In this document: positions 1 through 9,753 of the stretch, one piece after another
Numbering within the stretch: position 1 is the first letter of the stretch
Layout: every line of letters begins with the position of its first letter
From: Adiantum capillus-veneris
Lineage: Eukaryota > Streptophyta > Polypodiopsida > Polypodiales > Pteridaceae
Direction: 5' to 3'
DNA: 64,000 nt
Assembly: GCA_014529385.2 (NCBI GenBank)
Contig: CM043962.1
Coordinates: 45,079,598-45,143,597, forward strand
Notes under the pieces: generated by a model
What the model was told of the DNA's origin: nothing
The model's input: only the letters and a program-made list of their open reading frames with translations
The model's database searches: none
Program-made: the position numbers and the translations under genes

Positions 1-125
1 TTTGATATGAAGTCCGATACTGATCTGAACTAACTCTAACTACCAACTTGGAATAGCTGTCTTAAAGTGTTCAACTCATTCCATTTTGATAATTATGGTG
101 GTTTGAGCTAATTTTCTCTTGACAG

Positions 126-740
126 ACGACCAAACCCCCAATTGGCATTAGAGCTATCCGTAATCCAGAATGCCGCCCAGATGAGTCTCACGTGGCAGAA
201 GGCAAGCAACTAGATTTCAGAGATGAGCCGGAGCATGTTAGCACCATCCAAGAGGAATCATAGCGCGGCTCTGATACTGAGAGGGAGACAAGAAATGCGA
301 TAGATATTCCCACAAAGCAGGAACAACTGATGAATGAAGAGATTGTCAACACTCACACCATTCCAGGAGAAGGCATGCTGAAAGAGAAAAGTGATGGAAT
401 AGATCTCATGGATCTAAGTGTAGCTGGACACACGTTAAGGAGAGCAAGGACATTAAACGAAGTAAAAAATCAGCAACACAAACTAGCTAAGAAGAGGGAA
501 GATGACAGAGTAACAAAAAGGAATGAGGACCAAAGTCATAACCAATAATCATGACCATTCAACTAACCTGAAGATTTCATTTTTAGTTTTCAACAAAGGC
601 AAAAAGGATGATCCTGATGCCCATATCCAAGCCTTTGAACAATATGCTGGATTGAAGGACATCGACGAGGATGAATGGGGGGAATATTTTCTCCAGACAG
701 TCAAAGAGGCAACCAAAAATGGTATTACCGTAATTCAGCT
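126..740 (+). pseudogene. Retroelement gag, 5' part, split by a copia insertion
   Basis: This is the 5' half of a degenerate LTR-retrotransposon gag. Codons are open from about 126 to the in-frame TAG at 261 and then to 548. The frame then shifts, and 523-740 carries a typical gag core (FNKGKKDDPDAHIQAFEQYA, then DIDEDEWGEYF), which in gag proteins is the capsid-like assembly domain. Reading stops at 740, where the copia LTR begins. The same gene resumes at 6475 after one copy of the 5-bp target duplication. One nonsense codon, one frameshift and the insertion make it dead. No LTR is visible to the left, so the element starts before the window. Ty3/gypsy is the likeliest superfamily, but this part has no pol to prove it. 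Confidence 0.7.
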
Positions 741-1517
741 TGTTAGGAAATAAGATGTAGCTAAATAGATAATTGAGTAGATTACTTAATGGAGAGAGAC
801 AAATTTATATACACGAGATTATAGAGTAGAGAGAGAGAGTACACACGATATACGTGGTTCACCCAATGTGGGCTACGTCCACGGGAAAGCAGCCACTCAA
901 TGGCTTTAGTACTTCAAAACAAGAAGTAGTTTACAAAGGGATTATACCCTTAATGGAGCTCCCGCCTTGCTTCACTCTCACCACCTCACACTCACCTTGT
1001 TGCATCAACTTCACACTATGAAATGTGTGTAGAAATGGCCTCCTTTTATAGGCCAAAAGGGCTACCCTCTCTTATGAGAGACAACCATGTGTAGCCGCCC
1101 TTGTGCGAATAAGTCCAAATCGGACCCTCCAATCCGCCCATGTGTGGCCGCCCTTGAGAAGACAAGTCCGCTTTTGAATTCGGCCACCGGCCACCAGCCA
1201 TTGACTTCCGACCACCGGCCATCGGCCATTGACTACCGGCCACCGGCCAACCGACCGGTTGTTTTCCGAACACTTTCCGGCCGCAGTCCGACCATAAAAT
1301 TCCGACGAAAAAGAATATTCCGGCGAGAAAAAAAAGTCTCGAGGGCCTCGGCCCCCGAGGCTTTTAAAGTTGCCCCTGATTTTTGTCCGTGAAAATTTTG
1401 GTTTCCGGTGAGTGATTTTTCTTCACGCACGATGGCTTCTCCTCCTAATGGGGGCCTTACAAATGTGCGCTTTTACCACAGAAAATTACAAGGGTAAATC
1501 AGGCTCCATACTTAACA
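741..1517 (-). repeat. 3' LTR of the copia element
   Basis: This 777-bp repeat begins TGTTAGGAAA on the plus strand and ends CTTAACA. By eye it is nearly identical to the LTR at 5533-6474 apart from 165 bp missing. A TATA-like CTATAAAAGG lies on the minus strand near 1036-1046. It includes GC-rich runs of CCGGCC that form short inverted repeats. Confidence 0.95.
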
Positions 1518-1530
1518 ATCTCCCACTTGG
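1518..1530 (-). other. Polypurine tract of the copia element
   Basis: On the minus strand AAGTGGGAGAT directly abuts the 3' LTR. A purine-rich run in this position primes plus-strand DNA synthesis in LTR retrotransposons. Confidence 0.85.
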
Positions 1531-1577
1531 CGACTGATCTCCAAACTAAACCTGTGACTGCTTTCCATTCTGGCTTC

Positions 1578-4500
1578 TTATCCTTGAATGCCGATTGAAG
1601 ATGAGCAAAAGCTCAACTTCTCCTTGTTGACCACCTTTGTAAACATGTCTGCAGGATTTTCACTTGTATGCACCTTTCCTAGCTTTAGTTGTCCCTCTTC
1701 CAAAAGAGTGCGTATGAAGTGATATCTCACCTCAATGTGCTTTGTCCTTGAATGAAAGGCTGAGTTCTTCGCAAGATGGATAGCGCTTTGGCTATCACTG
1801 TACAAGACACAATTGTCTTGTTTGAATCCAAGCTCTTCTAAGAATCTGTGAAGCCACATAATTTCTTTGCTTGCCTCCGTCATTGCTACATACTCTGCTT
1901 CCGTGGTAGAAAGTGAAACCACTTTCTGCAGCTTTGAAGCCCAGCTTACTGCTGTGCCTCCAACCGTGAACACATAGCCAGTAGTGCTCCTTCGAGTATC
2001 TTTGTCACCTGCCATATCTGCATCAACATACCCTTCTAGAAAAATATCAGTTGCTCCAAAATACAAAGCATTTGTTGTTGTCCCTTTTAGATACCTAAGT
2101 ATCCACTTCACAGCTTGCCAATGCTCTTTACCTGGGTTGTCCATGAATCTACTCACAACTCCCACTGCATGTGCAATGTCTGGCCTTGTCCAGACCATAG
2201 CATACATTAGAGAACCTACCGTTGCAGCATATGGAACTTTAGACATATAGGCTATCTCCTCTTGTGTCTTTGGACACATATCCTTCGTTAGTTTAAAATG
2301 ACCAGCCAAAGGTGTAGAAACTGGTTTTGCATTTTGCATTGCAAACCTTTCTAGTACCTTCTTGATGTAATCTTCTTGAGATAGCTTTATTGTCTTCTTA
2401 GTCCTGTCCCTTGATATTTTCATACCAAGTATTCTCTTTGCAGCACCTAAATCTTTCATTGAAAAAGATTTGGACAACTCCTCTTTTAGGTCTTTGATGT
2501 CCTGCATGTTAGCACTTGCAATCAACATGTCATCAACATACAACATTAGGATGATGAATTTCCCATCTCCCAAATTCTCCGTGTAGACGCAGTGATCCGA
2601 GTTGCATCTTGTGAATCCATGATCCAACATCCATCGATCAAACTTCAAGTACCATTGTCTTGATGCTTGCTTTAAACCATACAAGCTCTTCTTTAATCTG
2701 CAAACCATTTTCTCCTTACCTTTTACTTCATACCCCTTTGGTTGAAGCATGTAGATTTCCTCCTCTAAGTCACCGTGAGGGAATGCCGTATTTACATCCA
2801 TTTGCTCGAGATTTAGATCATGAGCAGCCGCAAGGCTTAAGACAAGCCTAATTGAGTTCATTTTTACAACAGGAGAAAATATTTCATTGAAGTCAATACC
2901 TTTCTTTTGAGAAAAACCTTTTACCACAAGCCTAGACTTGTACCTTTTCTTCCCACCTTCTTCTTCCTTTAGCTTGTACACCCATTTGTTTTGAAGTTCC
3001 CGCTTACTTTTAGGCCACTCAACCAACTCCCATGTTTGGTTGCGATGTAGTGAGTCCATCTCCACTTGCATGCTCTTCGTCCATTCTTCTTTGGATTCAT
3101 GTTGCATAGCTTCTTCATATGATTCCGGCTCTCCAGAATCTGAGATCAAGAGATGGTTGAAGGAAGGAACAAACCTTTCGGGAGGTCTACTTGCTCTTGT
3201 AGATCTTCGAGGAATAGGTTGAGGCTCCTCATTTGGTTGACGTTGTTGCACATTGTCACCGTTTGCAGTCCTTGAGTCTTCACCGTCCTCAAGCTCCATG
3301 TACTCATCACCTGTTTCTTTTGTTTGTTTTCCTTCCAAGTAATCTTTGTACATATTTTGTTCGTTAAAAATTACATCCCTACTCCTTAAGATTTTACCAT
3401 CTTCAGGATTCCATAGGCGATACCCAAAGTCTCCTTCTCCATAGCCAATGAAGAAACACTTTTTGGACTTTGCATCTAACTTTGATCTAAGACTTCTATC
3501 TATGTGCATGAAAGCCTCACACCCAAACACTTTGAGAAATGCATAATTCACCGGTTTACCTGTCCATGCCTCTTCTGGAACTCCCCCATCCAATGCCGTT
3601 GAGGGTGACCGATTGATTAAGTACACAGATGTACTTACAGCTTCCGCCCAAAGCTCAAGCGGTAGGCCTGCATGTAGCCGCATGCTTCGTGCTCGTTCCA
3701 TGATTGTCCTGTTCATCCTTTCCGAAATCCCATTTTGTTGAGGTGTCCTTGGGGTTGTCCTTTGCCTCCGAATGCCATTGCTAGCACAAAAGCTTTCAAA
3801 AGCTTGGCTGCAATATTCGCCTCCATTGTCGGATCTAAGGCATTTAACCTTGGTACCTGTTTCATTCTCCACAAAGGCTTTCCACCTTTGAAATATGGAA
3901 AATACATCGGATTTGTTCTTCATGACATAAACCCATGTTTTTCTAGTCGCATCGTCTATGAATGTTACATAGTACAATGAGCCACCAAGTGATGGTGTAC
4001 TTGCAGGACCCCAAACATCAGAATGAACCAACTCAAGTTTTTTATTTTTTCTTTCATTTCCTGATTTTTGAAATTTTACCCTCTTTTGTTTACCATAAAC
4101 ACAATCTTCACAGAATTCTAAGTCCACTTCTTTCAAACCTGGTAGAAGCTTCTTTGTTTGAAGGATTTGCATTCCTTTGGCACTCATATGCCCAAGTCGG
4201 TAGTGCCACACCGCACTGTCAACTTCTGTAGTTGCTGCACAAGCTGAAGGTTGCGTGCTAACAGTACACAAGTAAAGTGTACCGACTTTTTCACCTTTGG
4301 CAACCACCAAAGATCCCTTTGAGATCTTCCACCGTTTGTTTCCGAATGCAATGTTGTGACCTTCATCGTCCAATTGTCCTGTAGAGATCAATTTTTTGCA
4401 AAGAGAAGGAACATGCCTAACATCTTTAAGCTTCCATTCATTTCCGTTAGCAGTTTTGACAGAAACTATACCTTTGCCGACAATCTCACAAGCTTCATCA

Positions 4501-5459
4501 TCTCCCAAGTATACATACCCAAAATTACCTTTGGTGTAGTCTTGGAAATGTTGCTTGTGTGGTGTCTCATGGAATGAAGCCCCGGAATCTACTATCCAGG
4601 AATTAGACACATTGTCTAATGAGAGAATTAGAGCATCTTGCTCTACTTTACCTGCCACATTGGCCTCCGATGTTGGCTTGTTGTCTTGAGACTCTGTCTC
4701 CTTCTTCTTCTTGGACCAGCAATCCTTCTTGACGTGGCCTTTCTTGCCGCAGTTCCAACATTCAAGAACTGACTTTGTGCGTGACTTGCTCCGCTTTGAG
4801 CGATCACGACCCTTTTGGTTTTTGAACCTCTCCTTAAGCCTTCCTCTTGTTTCCACTGATAGTGCAGCACTTGATGATTCTCCTGTGCTTCTCCTTCGCA
4901 ATTCCTCGCTTAGGAGAACACCCACAACATCATCAAACTTAAGAGTATTTGTGCCAGAGATAGAATTACTTACAGCCATCACAAGGCTGTCCCAACTATC
5001 CGGTAGAGATGATAGTATAAGGAGAGCTCGCACTTCGTCATCGAAATTGATTTTCAATGATCGAAGTTGACTTATGTTTGTGTTAAAGTCATTTAGGTGT
5101 TCTGCAACTGAACCATTCTCTGCCATCTTTAGATTGAACAAGCGCTTCATAAGAAATACCTTATTGGATGCCGATGGTTTCTCGTAGAAGTCGCCAAGTG
5201 ACTTCATCAAGTCCTCCGTGGTCTTCATCTCCGAAACATTGAAGGCCACCGTTGACGCCAATCTTAACCGGATTGTTCCCAGTGCCTTTCGATCAAGGAC
5301 AATCCATGCTTCATCTTCCATTGTTGCGGGCTTCTTCGCAAGACCGCCTAGTGGCAAATAGAGGTCCTTCTGGTAGAGATAGTCTTCAATCTGCATCTTC
5401 CAATGTTAGGATTTTTTGCCGTTGAGCTTCTCAATCTTGAGCTTCCCTTCCTCCGCCAT
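1578..5459 (-). pseudogene. Copia gag-pol polyprotein, one nonsense codon from intact
   Basis: The reading frame is open for 1272 codons from 5396 to 1578. Counting from the ATG at 5396: CCHC zinc knuckle near residue 213 (CWNCGKKGHVKKDC), protease DSGA at 269, integrase HHCC region about 395-432 then a D,D(E) core (D459, D521, E558), RT with YVDD at 952-955, and RNase H at about 1080-1210. The family start is probably the ATG at 5457-5459: MAEEGKLKIEKLNG is in the same frame, but codon 18 is TAA (5406-5408). So a full-length gag is blocked by one nonsense codon, or translation starts at 5396 without the first 21 residues. One RT oddity is FPHGDL, where FLHGDL is usual. Everything downstream looks intact. 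Confidence 0.95.
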
Positions 5460-5518
5460 AACTCCCACTCAATTCAAGGAATCCTTTCCTTGAGATAATT
5501 TAGCTACGAGCAAACCTT

Positions 5519-5530
5519 GCTCTGATACCA
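5519..5530 (-). other. Primer-binding site, tRNA initiator Met
   Basis: The minus strand reads TGGTATCAGAGC two bases inside the 5' LTR. This is the standard plant copia primer site, complementary to the 3' end of initiator tRNA-Met. It fixes the orientation and the LTR edge at 5533. Confidence 0.95.
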
Positions 5531-5848
5531 GTTGTTAGGAAATAAGACGTAGCTAAATAGATAATTGAGTAGATTACTTAATGGAGAGAGACAGATTTAT
5601 ATACACGAGATTATAGAGTAGAGAGAGAGAGAGAGAGAGAGAGAGTACACACGATATACGTGGTTCACCCAATGTGGGCTACGTCCACGGGAAAGCAGCC
5701 ACTCAATGGCTTTAGTACTTCAAAACGAGAAGTAGTTTACAAAGGGATTATACCCTTAATGGAGCTCCCGCCTTGCTTCACTCTCACCACCTCACACTCA
5801 CCTTGTTGCATCAACTTCACACTATGAAATGTGTGTAGAAATGGACTC

Positions 5849-5856
5849 CTTTTATA
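5849..5856 (-). promoter_or_regulatory. TATA box in the copia 5' LTR
   Basis: The minus strand reads CCTATAAAAGGAG in the middle of the 5' LTR. Its spacing fits a U3 promoter with R starting some 25-35 bases toward lower coordinates. No other element of the promoter can be assigned by eye. Confidence 0.6.
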
Positions 5857-5930
5857 GGCCAAAAGGGCTGCCCTCTCTTATGAGAGACAGCCATGTGTAG
5901 CCGCCCTTGTGCGAATAAGTCCAAATCGGA

Positions 5931-6205
5931 CCCTCCAATCCGCCCATGTGTGGCCGCTCTTAAGGAGACAAGTCCGCTTTTGAATTCGGCCACCAGCCAC
6001 CGGCCATTGACTTCCGACCACCGGTCATCGGCCATTGACTACCGGCCACCGGCCCTCCAATCCGCCCATGTGTGGCCGCCCTTGAGAAGACAAGTCCGCT
6101 TTTGAATTCGGCCACCGGCCACCAGCCATTGACTTCCGACCACCGGCCACCGGCCATTGACTTCCGACCACCGGCCATCGGCCATTGACTACCGGCCACC
6201 GGCCA
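5931..6205. repeat. 122-bp tandem duplication inside the 5' LTR
   Basis: The unit starting CCCTCCAATCCGCCCATG occurs at 5931 and again at 6053. The second unit carries an extra copy of about 29 bp around CCATTGACTTCCGACCACCGG. Only one unit is present in the 3' LTR, so the expansion arose in this copy or during its reverse transcription. Confidence 0.85.
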
Positions 6206-6474
6206 ACCGACCGGTTGTTTTCCGACCACTTTCCGGCCGCTGTCCGGCCATAATATTCCGGCGAAAAAGAGAATATTCCGGCGAGAAAAAAAGTCTCGAG
6301 GGCCTCTGCCCCCAAGGCTTTTAAAGTTGCCCCTGATTCTTGTCCGTGAAAATTTTGGTTTCCGGTGAGTGATTTTCTTTCACGCACGATGGCTTCTCCT
6401 CATAATGGGGGCCTTACAAATGTGCGCTTTTACCACAGAAATTTACAAAGGTAAATCAGGCTCCATACTTAACA

Positions 6475-7955
6475 CAGCTTGCGAGTTGAGGTCCTACAAG
6501 ATTAAACAAGGTAAGTTGTTGGTCATAAGTTGTTGGTCAAGAGCTATGTTGAAAAGATTAAGGAATTGACCAAACAACTATAAGAGCCTCCATATCAAAA
6601 ATGTATGCGAGCTTGGTTTTTGGATGGGTTTTAGCTGTAAGAAGCTAAGAGAATAAGAAGTGCCAGCACCCACAAAGAAATTTAATGACCTAGTCCAAAG
6701 GGCACTGAAATTGGAAGAACAAGCAAAGAAAGAGAAAGGGCACAAAAAGAAGCATTCTGGTGACAATGAGTCATCCACTGAAAATTCAGAATCTAGTACC
6801 AACTCTAGTTCATCTGGGACTGAATCAAATGACAAAGGCAAGGGAAAGAAGAAGGGACCTTGGAGCAAGAAGCTGGAGGAAATTTCAAAGCAAAATGTCA
6901 AAGCAAATAGCTGAAATTGCTAACACAAGACCCTTTACTTAAGAAAACGGAGATTTGGTGCTCAAAGTGTAGGTCAAGAGATCATTGGTATGATGAGTGT
7001 TCACTATGTACTTACTATAAGGCCTATCGACATGTTTGGAACAAATGTGGTATCAAAATTCATCACTTCAAGAAGAGAAATGATCTTTTAATGATTGCAC
7101 TGACAAATCCGGAGGTTGTAAAAGTAGATGGAGCCAATGGTTCTAATGATAATGAAACTAGTACAGACACTGGCAGTGGTCGTTGTTATACCTGTAGGAA
7201 GTATGGGCACTTCCCAGCTCAGTGTCTAGTGCTAAGCCAAAAGCATCAGAAAAAAAGGCACGAGAACCAGTGCCACTGAGAGTGATCACCACATAAGAAA
7301 TGCCAGACGAAGCTGAAAAAAAGAAAATCGCTAAAGCTAAGAAGTGGGATCAACAGAGAGTAGTGTGGAAGGCTAAGAGCAAGGAAAAGGTAAAGGATGA
7401 ATGGCAAGACTAGAGAGAAATTACAGAAAATTTGGCTAAGCAAAGTGTAGAACAACAAGAGTGCTCTGAGGCTCGCACAATTCAGAAACTACCACCTCAG
7501 CCTGTAGGGGCTCAAGAGCTGCACCAACGGGAGAAGACAATAGACGGACTGAATGAGTCCATGATTATTGCAGTCCAAAGTTTGGCTAATGAATCAGACT
7601 TGATCAAAGCTAGAGGCACTGAACTAATGAAGGACCATTCAAGGGGTCTATCACAGATTCAACCAACAACCAACAGAGGAAAGTTGAATGAGTGGAACTG
7701 TGAAGATAGTCATGAAGAGAAATCTTTCAGGTCAGATTGCAGCTCTGGTAATGAGAAGGAAAAAATATATGTAAATGTATGTGAAAGGATTTAGAAGCTA
7801 ACATTACAACTCAATGATATTAGACGGACCCTACCAAAAGCTACAAGGTTCATAAGACAAAAGAGGAATAATTTTGAAGTTGAATCCAGAGTAGTAGACT
7901 TGATAGCCATTAGAGATGACGAGGTTCCAGTCATTCCGATTTCTTAAGCAATGGA
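6475..7955 (+). pseudogene. Retroelement gag, 3' part with zinc knuckle
   Basis: This continues the gag interrupted at 740. A lysine/serine-rich linker (6660-6914) is followed, after a frame change, by a cysteine-rich stretch and one canonical CCHC knuckle, CYTCRKYGHFPAQC, at about 7183-7224, the nucleic-acid-binding part of nucleocapsid. A further open stretch lies at 7432-7794. At least two frameshifts and several stops separate the pieces. No protease or RT follows; the sequence runs into an LTR-like segment at 7956. Function is lost. Confidence 0.7.
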
Positions 7956-8034
7956 TTCTAAGCTCATTTATCAAGAGCATTTCAAGTCTATATTATGTTG
8001 CTCTCTCTACTATACCTCACACACACACACACGC
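7956..8034 (+). repeat. Left half of an LTR-end segment, split by the 8-20 kb element
   Basis: TTCTAAGCTCATTTATCAAG and the following CT and CA runs match 20945-21137 closely. There the same sequence continues without interruption through CT/CA repeats into ATGAAT..TTCACTTATTTATC. The matching right half of this copy is at 20393-20445. The 12.3-kb Penelope-like element therefore sits in the CA run of this segment. Confidence 0.7.
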
Positions 8035-8893
8035 GCGTGTGCGCGCGCGCACACACACACATACACACACACAAAAATAGCTTGAGTTCTTTCTTCTGAC
8101 TCTTCTATCACAAGGGACAAAAAGAAGCAGGGCTGATAAGTATTTTTGGAGCACCTCATCTACATCTCTATTAAACCGTCCATTACGTGATCACACAAAC
8201 AGCTATCGCAGTAATAGCAGGTGTTTGGGCGCTCTGTTAAAGGCAAGATACGAGTCGCCAAGACTAACCCATACTCCCGTGTGCGTGGAGTACAATTAAA
8301 ATAACCTCTTAACTGATGACCATAACTTCGATACAAAAAGATCTTTTGAGATGGAAGGAATTGGGCTAGCAGGTATAACCGCTCTGAAAAAGCTGGCTTC
8401 ATTGAATGTTCTATGTAATAATAATGTGGCCCTAGGCCCAGAGCCTCTGTAACCATCGCCAATCTGATGTTATTCCTAAAATGCTCGCGACCCCAAATGG
8501 TTACACGAGTCACTCGATTTTTGTATGACCACCATTTAGTATGGGAAACAGAGGTTTGTAATTGTGGGAATAGATATAGTTCATAACGGAGTAAAGTTGC
8601 TCTCCGTGTAGAGTCACCTGATTGATAAAGGTGTGCTTTTGCTATGGAAAAAACCAGTTCTCGATTGTAGGCCATTTTTTAACACTCCTGATATGCAAGC
8701 ATGCGGATATGTATATTACTTTTGTATAGTTACTCCTTACTGTTACCTTGGATTGGTTTATATATTAGTGTCTTCTGGCTTTTATAGACTCACTTTTTGA
8801 CTTTGAATCAGAATTGGAAGTATGAATTAATCACAAAAAAGTGTTGTTTATATGCAGTATATCGTACACTGTTGAGTTCCTTGCTGGTATACC

Positions 8894-9315
8894 GTACCCC
8901 AGTTGTTGGATGCATGACTTAAGCCGAGTATAAGGCTTTGTGGATTTTGTATTGGGATGTGTGGGATAAACATGAGCCAGTTTCAAAAAGCTCGATAGTC
9001 AATTCGAACCAGGTATCGACTGCATTGGTGTTTCTAGTTGGTATACATTATGTGACTAGATATATATTTGACTTGACCTTGCTTTAAGGTAAATAAACAT
9101 CTCTTTATACTGTACCCCAGTTGTTGGGTGCATGACATATACCGAGTATTAGGGTTTGTGGATTTTGTATTGGGATGTGTGGTTAAACCTGAGCCGGGTT
9201 CAAAAAGCTCGATAGTCGATTCGAACCGGGTATCGACGACATTGGTGTGTCTAGTTGGTATACATTATGAGACTAGATATTTTATGACTTGACCTTGCTT
9301 TAAGGTAAATAGCAT
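8894..9315. repeat. 218-bp tandem pair in repeat copy 1
   Basis: The unit starting GTACCCCAGTTGTTGG occurs at 8894 and 9112. Each contains GCTCGATAGTC.ATTCGAACC, a short inverted stretch resembling a tRNA T-arm on the minus strand. The same pair with the same 218-bp period is at 17010 and 17228 in copy 2, so the duplication predates the doubling of the repeat. Confidence 0.85.
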
Positions 9316-9585
9316 CTCTCTCTCTCTCTATATATATATACACTCTGTAGCGTATTTTTTACTGCCTCTCTGTTGTGTCGGGCTGCCTGCAACACGCTTT
9401 TGCCTGTGCTAGGGTTGAGGTGGCAGGTGAGTGTAGTTGGAAATACTGAGGTGAGTTAATCAAGGTCAGACCGGATCTTCATCTGGGATTATCCCCGAGT
9501 ATCTGGCCCGTATGGGTGTCGTCTAATTCTGTAGCTGGTCCGTGTCAGTGGCGGATCTGCTCCCGATTTGCTTCAACAAAGTATA

Positions 9586-9753
9586 AATGCCCCCTAAAAT
9601 TGTGAGTACGCTTACTCACTTGGCATCGTGCTGTATTCACTTGTGTGCATTCTAAACTGTGTGGGTTAGTAGATATTTTTTACTGTGTGCTCAATCATGC
9701 TGAAAAAGAACGGGAAGGAGATAGTGGACGCCTCGTCGTCTCCCAATCTACAG
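9586..9753 (+). CDS. Candidate first exon(s) of the Penelope-like ORF1
   Basis: Two short starts are possible. ATG at 9587 gives MPPKI followed by a consensus donor GTGAGT. ATG at 9697 gives a lysine-rich 19-residue peptide ending at CAG (9751-9753). In copy 2 that CAG is followed by GT (17861-17865), but here by CT, which would abolish the donor. Both would join in phase 0 to the acceptor TTTACCAG at 12441-12448, giving an intron of about 2.7-2.85 kb. This is inference from splice phases only. Confidence 0.35.

Larger units (their letters stand above)
741..6474 (-). mobile_element. Full-length Ty1/copia LTR retrotransposon
   Basis: A complete minus-strand element with TG...CA LTRs: 5' LTR at 5533-6474, 3' LTR at 741-1517. 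It has a tRNA-iMet primer site, a polypurine tract and a single-frame gag-pol. The 5-bp sequence CAGCT occurs at 736-740 and again at 6475-6479, a perfect target duplication, so the ends are fixed. It sits inside an older gag gene in the opposite orientation. Domain order (gag, protease, integrase, RT, RNase H) is copia. The gag style and a tRNA-Met primer resemble the Tork/Tnt1 group, but that lineage assignment is by impression. Confidence 0.97.
5533..6474 (-). repeat. 5' LTR of the copia element
   Basis: A 942-bp LTR, 165 bp longer than its partner. The excess is a 122-bp tandem duplication, a further duplication of about 29 bp in the CCGGCC-rich part, and a longer GA run near 5623-5645. 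As the upstream LTR it would carry the promoter. Confidence 0.95.

Noticed and set aside
1087-1430. Open frames in the copia LTRs, including proline- and glycine-tryptophan-rich runs
   Set aside because: They arise from CCGGCC-rich minisatellite sequence in the LTRs and have no coding features.
8160-8675. 171-codon minus-strand ORF conserved in both 4.1-kb repeats (second copy near 16277-16801)
   Set aside because: The second copy has a 1-base frameshift, and most differences between the copies change amino acids. The similarity is explained by the repeat itself, not by coding constraint.
8894-9315. tRNA-like or Pol III promoter signal: GGTTCGAATC on the minus strand of each 218-bp unit
   Set aside because: It matches a B box, but no A box at a suitable distance and no cloverleaf could be found.
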